Shown: piece after piece, positions 1-5,033 of the stretch | How the letters are laid out: each line of letters opens with the position of its first letter | Position numbering within the stretch: position 1 is the stretch's first letter | Made by a program: the position numbers and the translations under genes | Notes under the pieces: model-generated | Seen by the model: the letters and a program-made list of their open reading frames with translations, nothing else | Databases searched by the model: none | Told to the model about the DNA's origin: nothing | Origin: Pseudomonadota bacterium | GTDB lineage: Bacteria; Pseudomonadota; Alphaproteobacteria; UBA9655 | Reading direction: 5' to 3' | DNA: 8,129 nt | Assembly (NCBI GenBank): GCA_021809225.1 | Contig: JAKBAL010000082.1 | Coordinates: 1 to 8,129 of the forward strand

Positions 1-767
1 CGGATTTTGATTGTACCATCATCAATAACGTATTGAGTAATAATGCCGGTGGGAAGAAGATCTTCGGTTGTGACATAATCGGATTCATAATTCGTTTTTC
101 CAAACTCATAGACTGCAATCTGGACTGGCCAAAAGGGTTGCGCTGCAAATTGTTGGGTACTCTTATTTGCAGGATTTCCAGCCGTAACCTTTTTTGCTCC
201 AACGAACGTATTAACTTGAGAAGCTCCGTCCGTCGAGCTCCCATCAAATACAATCTGGGAAAACATATGATTCCCTTCTTCAGCCGTCTTTAAAAGCGCA
301 ATTGTATGTTGAGTCGGAAAAAGAGTACCTTCAGGAAGCTTCAGCGTGACTTTCTTAGGCTTTTGATAAAAAACATCTACAAGGTTTCCATTTCTCTTGG
401 CTTGGCCTCGAATATCCTCAACGAGCTCGTCATTTATTTTTCGGAAAGTGTTGAACTTAAAAAGCGTTCCATCATCTGCTTCATAAGTCACATAGCTCCA
501 TCTAATATGCTTGACTGTTTCATCGTCAAGATACTGCCATATTTCAGAGCGTTGCTGAACGGTCCACCCTCCACACACCTTATTCATCTCGACCATCATT
601 GTACCCCGTACTTCAGTAATACTGGTGTTAAGGGCTGGTCGCCCCATCATTGAGATTGTATAGTAGGCGCGATGAGGCTGAAGTTCGACGGCAGCTTTAA
701 GGCCAAACGATACAAAAACTTCCAGAGTTATAGATAGATATGCAACAAAATATGCGGGATTCCGCAC
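1..767 (-). CDS. eipB: EipB-like (DUF1849) periplasmic envelope-integrity protein, 3' end outside window
   Basis: The frame is open on the minus strand from the window edge, with 255 full codons visible and no stop. The translation carries family landmarks: 'LQPHRAYYTISM' just after the signal peptide, 'VCGGWTVQQRSE' (Cys at about residue 65), 'WSYVTYEADDGTLFKFNTFR', 'KLPEGTLFPTQHT', 'IVFDGSSTDGA', 'FWPVQIAVYEF' and a final 'YVIDDGTIKI'. Brucella EipB is a periplasmic beta-spiral protein needed for envelope integrity, with a disulfide to a C-terminal Cys; that partner would lie off the window. I chose GTG at 767 because GGAGG sits 5 nt before it and the resulting N-terminus (MRNPAYFVAYL... 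to GLKAA) is a good Sec signal peptide. The ATG at 779 adds four residues, two of them acidic, and has no ribosome site; an in-frame TGA closes the frame further upstream. The gene diverges from pepA. Assignment is by recalled family pattern, not a search. Confidence 0.85.
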   Translation of the reverse strand, partial: MRNPAYFVAYLSITLEVFVSFGLKAAVELQPHRAYYTISMMGRPALNTSITEVRGTMMVEMNKVCGGWTVQQRSEIWQYLDDETVKHIRWSYVTYEADDGTLFKFNTFRKINDELVEDIRGQAKRNGNLVDVFYQKPKKVTLKLPEGTLFPTQHTIALLKTAEEGNHMFSQIVFDGSSTDGASQVNTFVGAKKVTAGNPANKSTQQFAAQPFWPVQIAVYEFGKTNYESDYVTTEDLLPTGIITQYVIDDGTIKI

Positions 768-822
768 GTACTCCTCCATAAAAATAAGCGTTACCAGTTT
801 TCAATATACTTCAATTTATAGA

Positions 823-839
823 GATTTCACGAAGAAATC
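823..839. repeat. Small perfect inverted repeat in the eipB-pepA divergent spacer
   Basis: GATTTC-ACGAA-GAAATC is a 6-bp perfect inverted repeat with a 5-nt centre, between the two divergent start codons and about 30 bp before the pepA -35 box. Its place and symmetry would suit a regulator site, but a 6-bp match in AT-rich sequence can arise by chance and no regulator gene is nearby. Confidence 0.25.
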
Positions 840-869
840 GTTAAAAAGATAAATATTTTTTAAGAGCCA

Positions 870-897
870 TTGACACAGCAGGATAGGAGCTTATTAA
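870..897 (+). promoter_or_regulatory. Probable sigma-70 type promoter of pepA
   Basis: A perfect TTGACA (870-875) is followed, 16 bp later, by TATTAA (892-897; 4 of 6 to TATAAT); a TAATAT at 895-900 is an alternative -10. Transcription would start near 904, giving a leader of about 24 nt before the ATG. The -35 is strong and the -10 mediocre. Confidence 0.5.
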
Positions 898-927
898 TAT
901 AAAAAAATTCTAAGGATCATTAGAGAA

Positions 928-2409
928 ATGACAATAAAAATTACCTTTCAAAAGCCTCTTCCTCATGAAACACTTTGCTTAGGTGTATATTCGGAATCTC
1001 AATTTCCCCTTCCCACACAAACTTGGGATAACAAACTTGATGGCTTTCTTAAAAAATCCATCAAAAATTCAAAGTTTAAGGGAGAGCTCAATCAAACATT
1101 AAGTGTCTTTTTACCTGATGGAATGCGAATCATCCTTGTTGGCCTTGGAAAAAAAGCAGATCAAAATGAAAAACAATGGCAAAAGATCGGAAGCTCCCTC
1201 TTAGGCGCCCTCGAAGGTTCCCCAACAGGGGAGGGGGCTGTCGAAATTTATAATCTAGAAAACTTTAATAATGATGAGGTTGCCGCCAATTTGGCCTTAG
1301 GAGCTCTTTTAAAATCCTGGAGGTTTGAAAAATATTTTACAACAAAAAAACCAGAGGAACTTTTTTCTGCCAAAGCCCTCATTATTTGTACACCCGATCC
1401 AATTGCTGCTGAAAAGGTCTTCGCACCTCTTTCCCAAATCGCAGAAGGCGTCTTTTTAACACGTAACGTTGTCACAGAACCGGCTAATGTCATTATGCCC
1501 GAATCTCTATCAAAGGTCGCAGAGTCCCTTCAAAAAGACGGTATTAAAGTGGAAGTTTTAGGGGAGAAAGAGCTTAAAAAATTGGGAATGGATGCTCTTC
1601 TCGGCGTTGGTCAAGGAAGCGATCAAGAAAGCAAACTCGTTGTCATGCGTTGGGACGGGGGATCGAAAACGGAAGCGCCTTTGGCTTTTGTTGGTAAGGG
1701 TGTGACATTTGATACGGGTGGTATTTCCATCAAACCTGCCGCTAATATGGAAGAGATGAAGTATGATATGGCTGGCGCTGGAGTTGTTATAGGCCTGATG
1801 AAGTCTCTTGCGTTACGCAAAGCCAAGGTCAATGTGGTAGGCGTCGTGGGTCTTGTTGAAAATATGCCTTCTGGTTCTGCCCAAAGGCCAGGGGATGTGG
1901 TGACGTCTATGTCTGGACAAACCATTGAAGTCATTAATACAGATGCTGAAGGACGACTCGTTTTGGGAGATGCCCTTTGGTACACTCAAGATAAATTCAA
2001 ACCAAAACTGATGGTAGACCTGGCAACGCTTACGGGTGCCATTATCATCTGTTTAGGAAATGAACGGGCTGGCCTTTTTTCGTCCGATGATGACTTGGCT
2101 CAAGAGCTTACCAAGGCTGGTGAGAAGGTGGGTGAACTTTTATGGCGCCTTCCCCTGGATGACGCATATGACAAGGATATTAATAGCGAAATAGCAGACA
2201 TGAGAAATACCAACATTAGTCGAGGCGCAGGAAGCGTTACGGCGGCCAAATTCTTGCAACGTTTTACCAATAATGTTCCCTGGGCACATTTAGATATTGC
2301 AGGGGTAACCTGGGCTCAGAAAGATTTACCTTTGTGTGCAAAAGGGGCGACTGCCTTTGGGGTACGTCTTTTGGATCGTTTTGTGGCAGAAAATTATGAG
2401 GAGAAATAA
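928..2409 (+). CDS. pepA: Leucyl aminopeptidase (cytosol aminopeptidase, peptidase family M17)
   Basis: A 493-residue protein, close to the 503 of E. coli PepA. It removes N-terminal residues, preferably leucine, from peptides in the cytoplasm as a two-metal hexameric enzyme. An N-terminal macro-like domain (about 1-165) precedes the catalytic domain (about 180-490). The active site is complete: 'VGKGVTFDTGGISIKP' supplies Lys257, Asp262 and catalytic Lys269; 'MKYDMAGA' supplies Asp280; the signature 'NTDAEGRL' supplies Asp339, Glu341 and Arg343. These match E. coli K270, D275, K282, D293, D352, E354 and R356 at a constant offset of 13. The ATG at 928 is preceded by AAGGA at 912-916 (11 nt away) with AGAGAA closer. 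It has its own promoter-like sequence and stands alone on its strand until the HAD gene. In some gammaproteobacteria PepA also binds DNA; nothing here tests that. The stop is TAA. Confidence 0.97.
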   Translation: MTIKITFQKPLPHETLCLGVYSESQFPLPTQTWDNKLDGFLKKSIKNSKFKGELNQTLSVFLPDGMRIILVGLGKKADQNEKQWQKIGSSLLGALEGSPTGEGAVEIYNLENFNNDEVAANLALGALLKSWRFEKYFTTKKPEELFSAKALIICTPDPIAAEKVFAPLSQIAEGVFLTRNVVTEPANVIMPESLSKVAESLQKDGIKVEVLGEKELKKLGMDALLGVGQGSDQESKLVVMRWDGGSKTEAPLAFVGKGVTFDTGGISIKPAANMEEMKYDMAGAGVVIGLMKSLALRKAKVNVVGVVGLVENMPSGSAQRPGDVVTSMSGQTIEVINTDAEGRLVLGDALWYTQDKFKPKLMVDLATLTGAIIICLGNERAGLFSSDDDLAQELTKAGEKVGELLWRLPLDDAYDKDINSEIADMRNTNISRGAGSVTAAKFLQRFTNNVPWAHLDIAGVTWAQKDLPLCAKGATAFGVRLLDRFVAENYEEK

Positions 2410-2426
2410 CAAGCTTGTACGTTGAA

Positions 2427-2455
2427 TTGACATAATTGACCCGCTTTCTTAATAA
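2427..2455 (+). promoter_or_regulatory. Weak promoter-like sequence between pepA and the HAD gene
   Basis: TTGACA (2427-2432) lies 17 bp before TAATAA (2450-2455; only 3 of 6 to consensus). If used, the transcript would begin near 2462 and carry the whole palindromic repeat in its leader. A perfect 7-bp inverted repeat (CTTTCTT at 2444-2450, AAGAAAG at 2464-2470) overlaps the proposed -10; it has no T-run after it, so it does not read as a terminator. Confidence 0.25.
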
Positions 2456-2471
2456 ACTTAAACAAGAAAGA

Positions 2472-2558
2472 CTGGATTGCTTCGTCGCATACGCTCCTCG
2501 CAATGACGATCCCCTCTACCCGTCATTGCGAGGCTCCAACGGAGCCGAAGCAATCCAG
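2472..2558. repeat. Dispersed palindromic repeat, complete copy
   Basis: Two arms, 2472-2508 and 2521-2558, face each other around a 12-nt centre. The outer 13 bp (CTGGATTGCTTCG / CGAAGCAATCCAG) and the inner 13 bp (CCTCGCAATGACG / CGTCATTGCGAGG) pair perfectly; the middles differ. The right arm can also fold alone as GGCTCC-AAC-GGAGCC (2532-2546). The left arm recurs at 8071-8106 with 34 of 36 bases identical, so it is a repeat family. Elements of this kind, translating as 'RHCE...KQSRN', are scattered in several host-associated bacterial genomes. No target-site duplication or transposase is visible. It could fold in RNA and slow transcription, but it has no U-tract. Confidence 0.9.
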
Positions 2559-2619
2559 AAATCAATTATATCGTGAGTACTATCTACGATACCGAACTCA
2601 TGTTATATTATTAAAAATT

Positions 2620-2624
2620 AAGGA
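2620..2624 (+). promoter_or_regulatory. Ribosome binding site that fixes the HAD gene start
   Basis: AAGGA lies 7 nt before the ATG at 2632. The upstream in-frame ATG at 2503 sits inside the palindromic repeat, so this site identifies the real start. Confidence 0.75.
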
Positions 2625-2631
2625 TGTTACA

Positions 2632-3285
2632 ATGATTCCAGAAGCCTACCCACGTAAGTTGCCTAAAGCCATTTTGTTTGATTGGGATAACACGCTCGTC
2701 GATACTTGGCGTGTTGCCTATGATAGTATAAACTTTGCCCGCAGTGCTTTGGGACTCGCCATACTCACTCTTGAAGATTTTTGGCAACGGCCCCATCATT
2801 CCATGCGTGATGCTTCTCCTGAGCTCTTTGGCGAAAACTTTGCAGAAGGCGAGCGAATTTTTTATGAAGCTGTGGATAAGCTTCATTTACTAGAGCTTTC
2901 AACTCTCAAGGGGGCTGAAGACCTCTTGAAGGATTTAAAAATTCGAGGCATCTATATGGGTATTGTTAGCAACAAAGAGGGAAATTATTTACGTAAAGAA
3001 GTGGATCATCTTGGCTGGAAGCCTCACTTCCATAAAGTCATTGGTGCGCGCGATACGAAAGAAGACAAGCCTTCACCTTTTCCCGTATTAGCTGCTCTTC
3101 ATGAAAGTTCTCTTGTTCCAGGGCACGATGTATGGTTTGTAGGAGACTCAATTGTTGATGTTTACTGTGCACGGGCCAGCGGGTGCATACCTGTTGTGGT
3201 GGGGCATGGTGAAGCTTCTCAAGAACAAGATATTATCCATGCAAAAGACTGTCAAGGACTTGCACAGCTTATAACAACTCTGTAA
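2632..3285 (+). CDS. HAD-superfamily hydrolase, phosphoglycolate phosphatase-like
   Basis: A 217-residue cytoplasmic phosphatase of the Gph-like HAD group. All four HAD motifs are present: motif I 'FDWDNTLVDT' (nucleophile Asp17, acid/base Asp19), motif II 'IVSN' (Ser113), motif III Lys146 in 'DKPSP', and motif IV 'GDSIVDV' (Asp172, Asp176). A helical cap of about 75 residues sits between motif I and II, as in class C1 HADs. Motif I has Trp-Asp-Asn where many Gph enzymes have Leu-Asp-Gly, so the substrate (2-phosphoglycolate or another small phosphoester) is not certain and no symbol is given. The frame stays open back to 2503, but those 43 codons include translated repeat ('RHCEAPTEPKQSRN'). 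The ATG at 2632 has a good ribosome site and starts just before the expected first strand. It may be co-oriented with hfq by chance; 158 bp separate them. Confidence 0.85.
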   Translation: MIPEAYPRKLPKAILFDWDNTLVDTWRVAYDSINFARSALGLAILTLEDFWQRPHHSMRDASPELFGENFAEGERIFYEAVDKLHLLELSTLKGAEDLLKDLKIRGIYMGIVSNKEGNYLRKEVDHLGWKPHFHKVIGARDTKEDKPSPFPVLAALHESSLVPGHDVWFVGDSIVDVYCARASGCIPVVVGHGEASQEQDIIHAKDCQGLAQLITTL

Positions 3286-3443
3286 TAATAATCTAGGTGG
3301 TGTCATTTTTATAAACTTGCTAACGAAATTTTAACGACACTCCTGTATTAATAAATCATGACATAGCGAAACATAAATATACGACAAGGATATTTTATCG
3401 CTTACCATAATTTAGATTTTAATTAAAAACAAAGGGGTGACCC

Positions 3444-3707
3444 ATGTCTTCATCGGAAAAACAAAATAATTTGCAAGATGTTTTTTTAAACCAATTGCGA
3501 AAAACAAAGGCGCCCGTGACACTATTTTTGGTGAATGGCGTAAAGCTTCAAGGGATTGTTACTTGGTTTGACACTTTTTCTGTCTTACTGCGTCGTGACA
3601 ATCACTCTCAGCTTGTCTACAAACATGCGATATCAACAGTAATGCCTGTTAATCCTATTCAGCTCTTTGAAGAGGAAGAAGAAGTAACAGAGAAAGAAGA
3701 AACGTAA
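3444..3707 (+). CDS. hfq: RNA chaperone Hfq
   Basis: An 87-residue Sm-like protein that forms a hexameric ring and pairs small RNAs with mRNAs. The Sm1 region is '[19 protein letters not shown]' and Sm2 is 'YKHAIS' (Tyr59, Lys60, His61, matching E. coli Y55-K56-H57). The proximal-face residues Gln11 and Phe45 are kept. The rim patch reads Arg19-Lys20-x-Lys22 rather than the Arg-rich E. coli form. The short C-terminus is strongly acidic ('[11 protein letters not shown]'), as in Hfq proteins whose tail mimics nucleic acid. The ribosome site AAAGGGG (3431-3437) is 6 nt from the ATG and part of GGGTGACCC, a small symmetrical sequence. The 158-bp spacer before it is AT-rich; I found no convincing promoter there. 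hflX follows after six bases in the same reading frame, the usual hfq-hflX order. Confidence 0.97.
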   Translation: MSSSEKQNNLQDVFLNQLRKTKAPVTLFLVNGVKLQGIVTWFDTFSVLLRRDNHSQLVYKHAISTVMPVNPIQLFEEEEEVTEKEET

Positions 3708-3713
3708 ATATTT

Positions 3714-3884
3714 GTGAATGAAAATGAATTTTTGGTCTCAGGAGAAAGCTCCTCCGGGACCGTTTTTATCGTATGTCCCTATATTATCAAAGGCCCCCAT
3801 CGGGTCATTGACCCGCAAGCTCGTCTTGAAGAAGCCAAGGGATTAGCAGAAGCGATCCAGCTTAATGTAAAGGGGATCGATTAG
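3714..3884 (+). pseudogene. hflX: 5' part of hflX, ending at an in-frame TAG
   Basis: From a GTG at 3714, 56 codons encode '...GTVFIVCPYIIKGPHR...' and 'DPQARLEEAKGLAEAIQLNV', which is how the first strand and helix of an alphaproteobacterial HflX N-terminal domain normally look. The frame then meets TAG at 3882-3884 and continues, with no shift, into 'LIRPATFISKGHIDAL', the next expected HflX segment. From 'AI' to 'PAT' the spacing matches intact relatives when TAG counts as one residue. It is therefore a single nonsense codon, not an indel. It starts 7 nt after the hfq stop and has only a weak ribosome site. It may be made as a 56-residue peptide, read through, or be dead sequence. Confidence 0.75.
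3869..3877 (+). promoter_or_regulatory. Strong internal Shine-Dalgarno before the TTG of split hflX
   Basis: AAAGGGGAT ends 7 nt before TTG at 3885 and resembles the hfq ribosome site (AAAGGGG). It overlaps the end of the upstream fragment, so ribosomes finishing at TAG could restart at the adjoining TTG. Confidence 0.5.
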
Positions 3885-5033
3885 TTGAAGCAGCACCTCA
3901 TTCGACCCGCGACGTTTATCAGCAAGGGCCATATAGATGCCCTTGAAGGGTCTCTCAAAGCTCTTGAAGTCACCCTTGTTTTTATTGATGCGACGATTTC
4001 GCCAGTCCAGCAACGAAATTTGGAAAAAGCTTGGAACTGCAAGGTCATTGACCGAACTGGCTTGATTTTGGAAATTTTTGGAGCCCGTGCCCGTACAGCA
4101 GAGGGGCGCCTTCAAGTGGAACTTGCTGCCTTAGGTTACCAAAGAAGCCGCTTGGTGCGCTCTTGGACCCACCTTGAACGGCAAAGGGGAGGGCTAAGCT
4201 CTATCGGAGGCCCAGGTGAAACACAGCTTGAACTTGATCGTCGCTTGATTGATGAAAGAATTAGCCGCATAAAAAAGGAATTGGAAGATGTCAAGCGGAC
4301 GCGGGCTCTTCACCGAAAAGCACGCAAGCGCATTCCTTATCCCATCGTCGCCTTGGTGGGATATACAAATGCTGGCAAATCAACGCTGTTTAACCGCCTC
4401 ACCCATGCGGATGTGATGGCAGAACACATGCTTTTCGCAACTCTTGACCCAACGATGCGGCGTGTGTCCCTGCCTTCCGGCCGTGAAATTATTCTTTCCG
4501 ATACGGTTGGCTTTATTTCAGATCTTCCAACTCTTCTCATAGCAGCTTTTCAAGCGATCCTTGAAGAAGTCGTTGAAGCCGACCTTATTCTTCATGTGCG
4601 TGATATTTCTCATCCTGAAACAGACACCCAAAGTCGAGACGTACTGACAGTTTTAAAGGATTTAGATCTTGAGGAAGCTTATGAAGCTCGTGGAATTGAG
4701 GTTTTAAATAAATCGGACCTTTTGGAAAATAGCAAAGTCCAATGTCTTAAAACCCAAGCTCTTCGCGCCTCCGTTCCCCCACAATGCGTCATCTCAGCCA
4801 TAGATGGGGCAGGCGTTCCAGATCTTTTAGATAAGATTGATTCTTTTCTTGCGAGCAAAGAAAAAACCTATGACTTTAGTTTTTCTGTTTCAGATGGAAA
4901 GAAAATTGCCTGGCTTTACGCCCATGGAGAGATCCTTAAACGAGAGGATGATGAAATTGAAACCCATATCAAAGTCAAACTCTCATCCGAGAACAAGGAG
5001 AGGTTTGACCTGATGAAAAGAAACGGTTTTTAA
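3885..5033 (+). CDS. hflX: GTPase HflX, N-terminally shortened form
   Basis: HflX is a ribosome-associated GTPase that splits stalled or heat-damaged 70S ribosomes. This 382-residue frame keeps most of the N-terminal domain, the linker signature 'GGPGETQLELDRR' (108-120), a coiled-coil segment (about 121-148), and the full G domain: G1 'GYTNAGKS' (159-166), G2 Thr186, G3 'DTVG' (206-209), G4 'NKSD' (275-278) and G5 'SAIDG' (304-308). 'GFISDLPT' and 'VRDISHP' are typical of the family. The C-terminal domain is present. With the 56 codons before the TAG the total would be 439, the usual size for the family, so this form lacks the first N-terminal strand and helix. The start is TTG, directly after the TAG, with a strong ribosome site. 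The intact G domain shows either that function is kept or that the nonsense change is recent. The TAA stop overlaps that of the convergent gene. Confidence 0.9.
   Translation: MKQHLIRPATFISKGHIDALEGSLKALEVTLVFIDATISPVQQRNLEKAWNCKVIDRTGLILEIFGARARTAEGRLQVELAALGYQRSRLVRSWTHLERQRGGLSSIGGPGETQLELDRRLIDERISRIKKELEDVKRTRALHRKARKRIPYPIVALVGYTNAGKSTLFNRLTHADVMAEHMLFATLDPTMRRVSLPSGREIILSDTVGFISDLPTLLIAAFQAILEEVVEADLILHVRDISHPETDTQSRDVLTVLKDLDLEEAYEARGIEVLNKSDLLENSKVQCLKTQALRASVPPQCVISAIDGAGVPDLLDKIDSFLASKEKTYDFSFSVSDGKKIAWLYAHGEILKREDDEIETHIKVKLSSENKERFDLMKRNGF

Noticed and set aside
33..653. Two plus-strand open frames (33-293 and 306-653)
   Set aside because: They lie antisense to the EipB-like gene, show no recognisable motif, and the minus frame is continuous with clear family sequence.
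1248..1985. Minus-strand frames inside pepA (1248-1493, 1623-1985)
   Set aside because: Antisense shadows of a fully conserved enzyme; no ribosome sites or motifs.
2444..2470. Inverted repeat CTTTCTT/AAGAAAG as pepA terminator
   Set aside because: The stem is AT-rich with a 13-nt loop and no T-run follows.
2472..2558. CRISPR or insertion-sequence origin of the repeat
   Set aside because: There are no regularly spaced direct repeats, no transposase and no visible target-site duplication.
2264..2886. Minus-strand frames at 2264-2503 and 2611-2886
   Set aside because: The first covers the pepA end and the repeat, the second is antisense to the HAD motifs; neither has independent support.
3286..3443. 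hfq promoter
   Set aside because: Several AT-rich boxes exist (for example TATTAA near 3346), but none pairs with a credible -35 at 16-18 bp.
3718..3844. Short frame from an ATG after hfq
   Set aside because: It has an ATG, but it is in the +1 frame relative to the HflX-like reading, which carries the real homology.
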